Origin: an uncultured bacterium
GTDB lineage: Bacteria; Planctomycetota; Uabimicrobiia; Uabimicrobiales; JABWCH01
NCBI GenBank assembly: GCA_938003875.1
Contig: CALKWO010000389.1
Coordinates: 1 to 17,948 of the forward strand
Direction of reading: 5' to 3'
DNA: 17,948 bases
Shown: piece after piece, positions 1-6,892 of the stretch
Position numbering within the stretch: the first letter of the stretch is position 1
Layout of the letters: every line of letters starts with the position of its first letter
The notes under the pieces: model-generated
Databases searched by the model: none
The model's input: only the letters and a program-made list of their open reading frames with translations
Told to the model about the DNA's origin: nothing
Position numbers and translations under genes: made by a program

Positions 1-55
1 ATTCAGCCTTCTATATTTTATAGACTATACATACCACAGATTCTGTTAGAACCAG
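1..55. repeat. Left copy of an inverted repeat shared with the right edge of the window
   Basis: Bases 1-55 match the reverse complement of 17883-17937 without gaps at 47 of 55 positions; mismatches fall at 11, 13, 15, 22, 30, 45, 51 and 53. The best-conserved cores are ATTCAGCCTT (1-10) and ATACCACAGATTCT (31-44). It lies directly upstream of the arfB ribosome binding site, so this copy could contain promoter or leader sequence. No clear -35/-10 pair was seen. The right copy has no gene beside it within the window. Confidence 0.85.
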
Positions 56-68
56 TGATAGGAAAATT

Positions 69-491
69 ATGCTAGATGATATAGTTATCAACGATCAGCT
101 CACCATTCCTCGCAATGAATGCGAGATTAGCTTTGCCAAATCTGGGGGGCCTGGTGGGCAGAATGTAAATAAGCTGAATACAAAAGTATACTTGAGATGG
201 CATCTTGCTGATAGTAAATGCGATGTAGTATTGCTTGACAGAATCCATCAGAAATGCCATTCTTATATTACAGAAAAGGGAGATCTGCTCCTCTGCTCAG
301 AAAAATTTCGCACACAGGAAAAAAATCTGACCGATTGCGTAGAAAAACTTCAGGCCATATTGAAAGCAGCCCTGGTAATTCCCAAACAAAGAAAAAAAAA
401 GAAAATCTCCAAAGCTTCTAAAGAAAAACGTTTACAAGAGAAAAAGCAGCAATCAAAGAAAAAAAAGAACCGCAAGCTTATGGATGAATGA
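69..491 (+). CDS. arfB: Alternative ribosome-rescue factor ArfB (YaeJ/ICT1-type peptidyl-tRNA hydrolase)
   Basis: This stand-alone class-I release-factor-like protein frees ribosomes stalled on non-stop mRNA by hydrolysing peptidyl-tRNA without reading a stop codon. The catalytic GGQ is at residues 29-31, inside SGGPGGQNVNK, which matches the family signature GGPGGQ-x-VNK. At 140 residues it has the usual ArfB length and lacks the codon-recognition domains of RF1/RF2. The C-terminal 35 or so residues (about 105-137) are almost all Lys, Arg, Gln, Ser and Glu. In this family such a basic tail inserts into the empty mRNA channel. An AGGA at 60-63 precedes the ATG with normal spacing. The next gene starts 81 bases after the stop with no obvious terminator between them. 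Confidence 0.93.
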   Translation: MLDDIVINDQLTIPRNECEISFAKSGGPGGQNVNKLNTKVYLRWHLADSKCDVVLLDRIHQKCHSYITEKGDLLLCSEKFRTQEKNLTDCVEKLQAILKAALVIPKQRKKKKISKASKEKRLQEKKQQSKKKKNRKLMDE

Positions 492-572
492 TGCTTTTTA
501 AAAGAAGGTTTTGCTCTTGGTGCTATAGAATTATGTAACTTAAATCCTCTCTTCTTGTTATGGAAGAAAAGA

Positions 573-1685
573 ATGAAATCATATCTCTTTTGGACGCTGA
601 TCTACTTATATTTTGCCTATATGCAAACAAAAGGACTGGCAGAATTGCCAGAAACTGTTTATCAGATTATGGAAGCAAGCGATAAAGGCCTTTATCTCAA
701 AGGAGAGAAAATTTACTTTTATACAGCTTCGCAAGATTCTTTTGTTTTGCCTGCTTTAGAAGGAAATAAAGAAAAAAAAATTCAGGAAAGCGATCTTTCG
801 CAAGACATCAGTGCTGTAGATGAAGAAGGGAATCTATGGCTTCTATTGTTTCCTGAAATTTTTGCTTATTCCCTTGCCGAAAACCAGTGGAAAATTTTTC
901 CTTTGCCTCTTTCTGTTTTGCAAAGCCATTATGGAGAAAGCTTTGTAAGCATGGAAATATGGAAGGAAAAGATTTGGATAGCTACAAATGATCTTTTATG
1001 GTGCTTTCATATAAAAAAAAATACATGGGTATCGTTTGACTATCCTGCTAATCTTACAGGAAATATCCTCAAAAAAGGGCCTAAAGACACTTTATGGATG
1101 GGAGGGAACGCCTTTTTTGATGGGGAAAACTGGACAACTCTTCCTGTATGTCCTATTCCACTATCTTTCTGGCCAAGAACGCCTCATTGCTATACATGGG
1201 ATAAAGAAAACCAGCCCTGGCTGGCAACAGTACAAGGAATTTACTACTATGACACCCAATATTCAGTATGGCGTATTGTACCAGGAAAGCCATTTACCCG
1301 CGCCTATTCTGTGGCTTTATTCCAAGGAGAAATATACTGCACAGACTATAGCGATGGTTTGTATAAATTTCAAAAAAATCAATGGATAAAAATGCAATGT
1401 CCAAAACCCAGGCCAGATCTTTCCTGTGTATTGGCATTGTTTTCTATGTCGGATCAACTATGGTTCAACACCTATTTTGGTATAGGAAGTTTTAGCGGTA
1501 AAAAATGGGTATCTCATTATGATTCCACCCAGTATGAGAAGCGCAATACCCTTTTTAATTTTACTTTACTTTTTGTGATTTTGATCTTATTCGTAGGGAT
1601 TGTTTCGTTTCTGATGATTGGAAGTGCCAGAAGGTACAGAGTTCAAGGACATATTTTGAATCCTGGGTCATTGGAAAAGAAATAA
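573..1685 (+). CDS. Predicted exported beta-propeller-like protein with a C-terminal membrane anchor
   Basis: Function not recognised. I choose ATG 573 (370 residues) because GGAAG (562-566) lies just upstream and the protein then opens with a classic signal peptide: MKSY, a hydrophobic stretch to about residue 17, then GLA before ELPE. A TTG at 555 would add six residues. The middle contains at least five, probably six, degenerate blades that share a pattern: a turn, LW or IW plus hydrophobics, a (Y/F)-rich strand, then a closing NxW or KxW (for example ENQWKIF, GENWTTL, KNQWIKM, GKKWVSH). This resembles the ligand-binding propellers placed before sensor kinases (Reg_prop-like). A single transmembrane helix lies near residues 324-346, followed by an ARRYR stop-transfer and a short tail with no kinase or effector domain. 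It lies 60 bases upstream of the transporter pair and may be co-transcribed. The propeller assignment rests on pattern reading only. Confidence 0.72.
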   Translation: MKSYLFWTLIYLYFAYMQTKGLAELPETVYQIMEASDKGLYLKGEKIYFYTASQDSFVLPALEGNKEKKIQESDLSQDISAVDEEGNLWLLLFPEIFAYSLAENQWKIFPLPLSVLQSHYGESFVSMEIWKEKIWIATNDLLWCFHIKKNTWVSFDYPANLTGNILKKGPKDTLWMGGNAFFDGENWTTLPVCPIPLSFWPRTPHCYTWDKENQPWLATVQGIYYYDTQYSVWRIVPGKPFTRAYSVALFQGEIYCTDYSDGLYKFQKNQWIKMQCPKPRPDLSCVLALFSMSDQLWFNTYFGIGSFSGKKWVSHYDSTQYEKRNTLFNFTLLFVILILFVGIVSFLMIGSARRYRVQGHILNPGSLEKK

Positions 1686-1701
1686 GGAATTTAATGGGCA
1701 A

Positions 1702-1719
1702 GGGCAACGCCCCTGGTAA
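1702..1719. repeat. Degenerate copy of a REP-like palindrome
   Basis: The 18 bases GGGCAACGCCCCTGGTAA are identical to 4800-4817, the right part of the REP-like element upstream of aspS. The left arm is eroded here (GCAAGGGC instead of CCAGGGGC), leaving only a short GGGC/GCCC stem. It lies between the propeller gene and the SNF transporter, 13 bases upstream of that gene's Shine-Dalgarno sequence. Confidence 0.7.
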
Positions 1720-1745
1720 TTTAAATAACATGGAGGTAATGAACT

Positions 1746-3230
1746 ATGTCAGGAACAGAGACGGCTGAAAAAAGCAGAGGGCAATGGAGTTCCAAGCTTG
1801 GTTTTATTTTAGCGGCTGCAGGATCTGCTGTTGGCCTGGGGAATATATGGCGTTTTCCTTATATGACTGGAGAAAATGGTGGAGCAAGCTTTGTCTTTTT
1901 GTATCTTCTATCAGCATTATTGCTTGTTTTGCCCCTTATGTGGGCAGAACTTGCTTTTGGAAGACACACACAGAAAAATATGCTTGGTGGTATTCTAAAA
2001 GTACAGCCAAAATCCTTTTGGATTATACCTGGAATTTTTGCTTTTCTGGTATCTTTGATTGTTTTGTCTTACTATAGTGTTATCGCAGGATGGACGATTG
2101 GGTATATTTATATTACCCTTAGAGGAATTGAAATGAATTTTGGTTCTTTCATTTCGAATTTAAATTATATCATCCCTCTTTTTGCTATTTTCATGTTTCT
2201 GACAATCTGGATTGTCCAGGCAGGTGTAGAAAAAGGCATAGAGAGATGGTGTAGTTTTTTAATGCCCATTCTGGTTTTACTTTGCTTCGCTGTAGCAATT
2301 CGTAGCTTAATGCTTCCGAATGCAATGGAAGGTGTTAAATACTATCTTGTCCCTGATTTTTCTAAGATAAACACACGCGTTATGATGGATGCCGTTGCTC
2401 AAGCCTTTTTTTCTTTAAGCGTAGGGGCTGGCCTTATGGTTGTTTATGGCTCTTATATGTCTAAAAAACAAAGTATTCTCAAGTGCAGTATCAGTGTGGT
2501 GTTCGCTGATACAGGAATAGCACTTCTAGCAGGATTCATGATTTTTCCTGCTGTTTTCTCTTTTGGCAAATCGCCTGCTGCTGGCCCAACCCTTACATTC
2601 CAGATATTGCCAGAGGTTTTTAAAGCTATGCCCCTGGGTTCTATAGTAGGAGCTTGCTTTTTCCTTTTGCTCCTCATCGCTGCCCTGACTTCTTCTATAT
2701 CTTTACTGGAAGTTCCTGTGTCCTATTTTGTAGATGAAAAAAAATCCAGAAAATTTTGTGCCTGGAGCATTGGAATTTTTGCCTTTTTATTAGGAATTCC
2801 TTCGGCTTTGTCTCTGGGGGCTTGCAACTGGCTCAGCAACGTACAGTTTATGGGAAAAACAGGTTTTCTGGATATTGTGGATTTTATCTTTGGAACTTTA
2901 GGCTTTGTAACTACATCCCTTTTCTTTTGCATTTTTCTGGGTTGGAAATACCAGGTACAGCTCATTGCCGATGAACTCAACGAAGGGAATCCTGGTTTCA
3001 AAGAAAAATCCTTCCTGGGGCTTACGCTTTGTAAACTTTGGATTTTTTTCATCAAAATCATTGCCCCTGGTTTTCTGACAGTCTTACTTTTGAATAGAAT
3101 AGGATTGGATGACAATCCCCTAAGAACAGGCAGCATTATTTTTGTTGTCTTACTTGTTGCCCATATTTTCTTTTCGCCTAAAAGAAATGCTCTCAAAAAA
3201 GATAAAATACAGGAAGAAATAACCCTTTAA
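1746..3230 (+). CDS. Sodium-dependent amino-acid transporter, SNF/NSS (LeuT-like) family
   Basis: This is a Na+-coupled symporter of the neurotransmitter:sodium symporter family, expected in the cytoplasmic membrane and importing an amino acid; the substrate cannot be read from sequence. The helix-1 signature is clear at residues 25-38 (AGSAVGLGNIWRFP), with the unwound GLGN segment that binds Na+ and substrate, followed by GENGG. Helix 3 carries SYYSVIAGW, including the tyrosine that gates the substrate site in LeuT. About 11-12 hydrophobic helices fit in the 494 residues, normal for bacterial members. A strong GGAGGT (1732-1737) lies 8 bases before the ATG. The AGCS transporter starts 17 bases after this stop, so the two are almost certainly one transcript. 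Confidence 0.93.
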   Translation: MSGTETAEKSRGQWSSKLGFILAAAGSAVGLGNIWRFPYMTGENGGASFVFLYLLSALLLVLPLMWAELAFGRHTQKNMLGGILKVQPKSFWIIPGIFAFLVSLIVLSYYSVIAGWTIGYIYITLRGIEMNFGSFISNLNYIIPLFAIFMFLTIWIVQAGVEKGIERWCSFLMPILVLLCFAVAIRSLMLPNAMEGVKYYLVPDFSKINTRVMMDAVAQAFFSLSVGAGLMVVYGSYMSKKQSILKCSISVVFADTGIALLAGFMIFPAVFSFGKSPAAGPTLTFQILPEVFKAMPLGSIVGACFFLLLLIAALTSSISLLEVPVSYFVDEKKSRKFCAWSIGIFAFLLGIPSALSLGACNWLSNVQFMGKTGFLDIVDFIFGTLGFVTTSLFFCIFLGWKYQVQLIADELNEGNPGFKEKSFLGLTLCKLWIFFIKIIAPGFLTVLLLNRIGLDDNPLRTGSIIFVVLLVAHIFFSPKRNALKKDKIQEEITL

Positions 3231-3247
3231 AATCAAAGGAAATCAAA

Positions 3248-4720
3248 ATGCAAGAATTCTATAATTTAATGACAGTCTATTCCGACAAGATAGCCACAGA
3301 GATATGGAGTTACATGATTTATCTTCTTTTTATTGCAGGCTTATGGCTGACCTGGAAAACTGGTTTTATCCAATTTAGGAAATTGGGAACTGCCGCAAAG
3401 GTACTTTTTCGTGGTGCGATGAAGAAAAAACAAGGCGATCAGCCAGAAGGCGATGTTTCTCCTTTTGCTGCTCTAGCTACAGCTCTTGCGGCGACAGTAG
3501 GCAATGGGAATATCGCAGGTGTCGCTACTGCCCTGTATTGGGGAGGCCCAGGAGCGATTTTCTGGATGTGGGTTTGTGGCTTTTTAGGCATGGCTACAAA
3601 ATATGCTGAGGCTACCTTAGGCATTTATTATAGAGAAAAACACCCTGATGGTACGATTGCTGGCGGGCCTATGTACTATATCAAAAATGGCCTTAAAAAT
3701 AAAAAAATCGCCTTATATCTTGCTGGAATTTTTGCAGCCTGTGGTGCTTTTGCCAGTCTTTTTGGCACAGGAAACATGATGCAGAGCAACCAGATGACAA
3801 GCGTCTTGAGCGATCAATTGGGATTTACAACATTTATGGGTAAAATGCTAGCTTCCCATAATTTTACACCAGAAAAAATCGTCATTATATCCAAGTTTGT
3901 TCTGGGATTCATTGTTACTTTTCTGGTTGGTCTTGTGGTTCTGGGCGGTTTAAAACGCATCAGTCGTGTGGCCGAGAAGGTTGTCCCCACCATGATAGTC
4001 ATCTATCTGGGCTTTGGACTATATATTCTTCTGAGCCATATAACATCTCTCCCTGCTGTTTTTGAACTGATTTTCAGCCATGCTTTTACCCCTTGTGCTG
4101 CTGTTGGTGGCTTTTTGGGGGCTACTGTAACAAAAGGTATCCAGTTTGGCTTTCGCCGCGGTTTGCTTTCCAATGAAGCTGGTCTGGGAAGCGCACCCAT
4201 TGCCCATGCTGCTGCCCAAAGTCCAAGTGCTGTACATCAAGGGTTGATTGGAACCATGGAAGTTTTCATTGATACCATTATTGTCTGCACCATGACAGGC
4301 CTGATTAATCTGGCAACAGGCGAATGGCAAGGCGGAGTGAATGGAATTGGAATGACGGTTGCTTCTTTTTCTAAATCCATTCCTCATATTTTTGGGCTGA
4401 ATACGGGAGGTATAGTCGTAGCACTTTGTTCCATTTTGTTTGGTTACACAACAATCATTGGCTGGTGTTACTATGGAGAACAATGTGCAAAATATCTTTT
4501 TGGTCTTAAGATAACCTATATTTACAGAATATGCTATGTCCTCTTGACCTTCGTTGGCTGTGTAGTTTCCATTGAGCTGGCCTTTTTTGTTGGGGATATT
4601 GCCAATGCCATCATGGCTTTGCCTAACCTGGTTGCCTTGATTTTACTCAGTGGCACAGTAGGGCTAATCACGAAAGAATTCTTTCAAAAATATCCTAAAA
4701 TAGAAGATTTTGAAGGATAG
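3248..4720 (+). CDS. Alanine/glycine:cation symporter, AGCS family (AlsT/DagA-like)
   Basis: Predicted Na+ (or H+) symporter for alanine, glycine or related amino acids in the inner membrane. Family signatures are intact: VGNGNIAGVATAL near residues 84-96, then GGPGAIFWMWV and GMATKYAEATLG (about 99-125), AGGPMYYI (138-145) and NEAGLGSAPIAHAA from residue 309. The 490 residues with about ten or eleven hydrophobic helices match the family's usual size. AAGGAAA precedes the ATG and only 17 bases separate it from the SNF transporter, so a bicistronic amino-acid uptake unit is likely. AGCS and NSS proteins are both LeuT-fold secondary transporters but belong to separate families, so this is not a local duplication. 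Confidence 0.94.
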   Translation: MQEFYNLMTVYSDKIATEIWSYMIYLLFIAGLWLTWKTGFIQFRKLGTAAKVLFRGAMKKKQGDQPEGDVSPFAALATALAATVGNGNIAGVATALYWGGPGAIFWMWVCGFLGMATKYAEATLGIYYREKHPDGTIAGGPMYYIKNGLKNKKIALYLAGIFAACGAFASLFGTGNMMQSNQMTSVLSDQLGFTTFMGKMLASHNFTPEKIVIISKFVLGFIVTFLVGLVVLGGLKRISRVAEKVVPTMIVIYLGFGLYILLSHITSLPAVFELIFSHAFTPCAAVGGFLGATVTKGIQFGFRRGLLSNEAGLGSAPIAHAAAQSPSAVHQGLIGTMEVFIDTIIVCTMTGLINLATGEWQGGVNGIGMTVASFSKSIPHIFGLNTGGIVVALCSILFGYTTIIGWCYYGEQCAKYLFGLKITYIYRICYVLLTFVGCVVSIELAFFVGDIANAIMALPNLVALILLSGTVGLITKEFFQKYPKIEDFEG

Positions 4721-4770
4721 GAAATTATAGTTTTAGTGCTAAATGCACTTTAAGCGATATTCCCATCTTA

Positions 4771-4817
4771 GCCCCGAAGGGGCGGAATATAATAGCCAGG
4801 GGCAACGCCCCTGGTAA
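4771..4817. repeat. REP-like double palindrome between the transporter operon and aspS
   Basis: Two GC-rich hairpins stand out in an AT-rich gap. GCCCC-gaa-GGGGC spans 4771-4783. CCAGGGGC-aac-GCCCCTGG spans 4796-4814 and is a perfect 8-bp stem with a 3-base loop. The last 18 bases (4800-4817) recur at 1702-1719. Paired short hairpins of this type are typical dispersed REP/BIME-like intergenic elements. They may end or protect the transporter transcript, but no T-tract follows either stem. No transposase of the RAYT type is in the window. Confidence 0.8.
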
Positions 4818-4857
4818 CTAGAAGAATAATTGTTTTAAATTAATTATGGAGATTTGA

Positions 4858-6678
4858 ATGGTAGAAAAAATTTTAATGGAATGCTTTTCCGATGAAGAAT
4901 TCCAGGCTAGAACAGTAATCAAACGCTTAGGCGAGTATGTTGGAAAATCCGTAATTCTGATGGGGTGGATTCACAGAAAAAGATTGCACGGACAAGTAAT
5001 TTTTCTGGATTTACGAGATGAATCTGGTTTCATGCAATTGGTTATTCCCAAAAGTCTGGAAATTGCAAAATTCGCAGAGACACTCAAAGAAGAATATGTC
5101 ATTTTTGTAAAAGGCGAAGTCGCACAAAGGTCAACAGAAAATATCAACCCTAAAGTTGCTTTGGGACATCTGGAAGTCTTTGTAAGTGATATAAAGATTA
5201 TCAATAAATCCGAGCCTCTGCCTTTTGCCGTGAACATAATCGAAGGAAATCTGGATGAAAACTTGCGCATGCGCTATCGCTATCTGGATTTACGCAGGGA
5301 AAATATGAGACAAAATATGCTCATCAGGCATAAAGTCATAAAATTCATCCGCGATTATATGGATAGCAATGACTTTTTGGAAGTAGAGACACCTATGCTC
5401 ACGAAGGGGACTCCTGAAGGCTCCAGGGAATATGTCGTTCCTAGTAGGGTTAGCAGAGGGCAGTTCTATGTACTTCCTCAGTCTCCACAGCAATTCAAAC
5501 AGCTCTTGATGGTAGGTGGTATTGGAAGATATTTTCAGATTGCAAGATGCTTTAGAGATGAAGATTTGAGAGCAGACAGACAGCCTGAATTCACACAACT
5601 GGACATTGAAATGTCTTTTATTTGCCAGGAACAATTGCTTTCGTTCATTGAGAATTTCCTGATTGCCTTGTTCCAGAAATTCAATCCAGAGAAAAATTTT
5701 AAATTTATGCCTTTTAAAAGAATGTCCTATGAAGAAGCCATGTCTCGCTATGGAAGCGATAAGCCTGATTTGCGTTTTGACATGCCTATCCTTGACGCAA
5801 CACAGGTTTTCCAACAAACTTCTTTTCAGGTATTTTCCAATATTCTCAAAGAAAATGGGAAAATCAAAGGCATCAAAGTAGATAATAAGGCATTTACCGT
5901 CAAAGAAATCAAAGAATTAACACAAATGTCTATAGATCAGGGCGGCACAAAAGGCATGTTTGCCATCCATTTTCTGGAAAATTCCATTAAATCCAGCCTT
6001 GCTTCGCATTTGAAACCAGAAGAAGTCGAGCAGGTGAAAACTATTTTCGATGCAAAACCAGGTGATACGATCCTTCTCATTGCTGATATAGCACGAATTG
6101 TGCATAAAACTTTGGGAATCTTGCGCCTTGAAGTCGCAAAACGTCTGGGAATCATGGAAAAAGTCAAAAACGACCTGGCTTTCCTGTGGGTAATTGATTT
6201 TCCTCTCATGGATTGGAGCGAAGAAGAGAACAAATATGTCACGACCCATCATCCCTTTACTTCTCCTAAAGATGAGGACATTGACTCTCTGTTCACAGGC
6301 GATCCTCTCAAGATTTTGACCAAGGCTTATGATATTGTTCTGAACGGCTCTGAGATGGGCGGAGGAAGCATCCGTATCCACAACCAGGATTTGCAGCATA
6401 AAATCTTTGAGATGCTCAGTCTGAAAGAAGAAGACATCCAGGCTCGTTTTGGGCATATGCTACGGGCTTTCCAGTATGGCGCACCTCCTCATGGTGGTAT
6501 AGCTTTTGGTGTAGACAGACTCGTAACCGTATTGCAAAATGGTTCTTCTATCCGAGATGTGATTGCTTTCCCGAAAAACAATTCCGCAAGAGATCTTCTC
6601 ATGGAAGCACCATCGCCCATCCATGAAGACCAGCTTAAAGAGCTAGGAATCCAGATCGAAAAGCCTAAGACAGAATAA
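4858..6678 (+). CDS. aspS: Aspartyl-tRNA synthetase, bacterial type, possibly non-discriminating
   Basis: Class-II aminoacyl-tRNA synthetase that charges tRNA-Asp with aspartate. The N-terminal OB anticodon-binding fold spans about residues 20-130 (VILMGWIHRKR, IFLDLRDESG). Motif 2 is at about residues 221-248 (RYFQIARCFRDEDLRADRQPEF, abbreviated to key residues F, R, E, D, R). A GAD insertion of the bacterial enzyme lies at roughly 300-420. Motif 3 is GIAFGVDRL at 547-555, followed by the AspRS-typical RDVIAFPK and LMEAPSPI. The 606 residues are normal for the bacterial type. His44-Gly45 in RKRLHG matches the His of non-discriminating enzymes; discriminating E. coli AspRS has Leu there. The second diagnostic site is Glu94, neither the Lys nor the Gly usually compared. 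GGAG lies 7-10 bases before ATG 4858; an in-frame ATG at 4876 is a weaker option. It is flanked by intergenic repeats and seems to be its own unit. Confidence 0.97.
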   Translation: MVEKILMECFSDEEFQARTVIKRLGEYVGKSVILMGWIHRKRLHGQVIFLDLRDESGFMQLVIPKSLEIAKFAETLKEEYVIFVKGEVAQRSTENINPKVALGHLEVFVSDIKIINKSEPLPFAVNIIEGNLDENLRMRYRYLDLRRENMRQNMLIRHKVIKFIRDYMDSNDFLEVETPMLTKGTPEGSREYVVPSRVSRGQFYVLPQSPQQFKQLLMVGGIGRYFQIARCFRDEDLRADRQPEFTQLDIEMSFICQEQLLSFIENFLIALFQKFNPEKNFKFMPFKRMSYEEAMSRYGSDKPDLRFDMPILDATQVFQQTSFQVFSNILKENGKIKGIKVDNKAFTVKEIKELTQMSIDQGGTKGMFAIHFLENSIKSSLASHLKPEEVEQVKTIFDAKPGDTILLIADIARIVHKTLGILRLEVAKRLGIMEKVKNDLAFLWVIDFPLMDWSEEENKYVTTHHPFTSPKDEDIDSLFTGDPLKILTKAYDIVLNGSEMGGGSIRIHNQDLQHKIFEMLSLKEEDIQARFGHMLRAFQYGAPPHGGIAFGVDRLVTVLQNGSSIRDVIAFPKNNSARDLLMEAPSPIHEDQLKELGIQIEKPKTE

Positions 6679-6718
6679 AGACCATAGAGTCAGTGCAGCA
6701 GAGCTGCAAACCTAAAAA

Positions 6719-6873
6719 GAACCACAGATAGACAAGGTAAACACAAATACAGCGCATCTCTCTTGCGTTGCATACAAACTATAACATTACGACTTGTGCC
6801 TTTTCAACTGGCACAAGTCGTAAACTGTTATAAAAAATTATTATTTGCGTTTATCTGTGTTTATCCGTGGTTC
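6719..6873. repeat. 155-bp palindromic (MITE-like) intergenic element between convergent genes
   Basis: The outer arms are GAACCACAGATAGACAAGG... (from 6719) and the complement of ...TTATCTGTGTTTATCCGTGGTTC (ending 6873); they pair along about 32 bases with a few mismatches and one gap. Inside sits a strong hairpin: a 12-bp perfect stem ACGACTTGTGCC (6789-6800), a 9-base loop, then GGCACAAGTCGT (6810-6821). It is extended by TATAACA (6780-6786) pairing with TGTTATA (6826-6832). The arms resemble the ACCACAGATAAACACAGAT-type repeats scattered through many bacterial genomes. It fills the gap between the aspS stop and the VWA gene stop, so it may also block convergent transcription. Confidence 0.8.
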
Positions 6874-6892
6874 AAATTTTTTAGTTTATGCC

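Noticed and set aside
555..572. TTG start at 555 for the propeller protein
   Set aside because: ATG 573 has GGAAG at the right distance and directly begins a standard signal peptide.
4788..4793. Perfect TATAAT as a promoter for aspS
   Set aside because: No -35-like hexamer lies 16-18 bases upstream, and the box sits between the two hairpins of a REP-like element; the aspS promoter is left unassigned.
5290..5817. 175-codon minus-strand open frame within aspS
   Set aside because: It is entirely antisense to a well-conserved synthetase, with no recognisable protein features.
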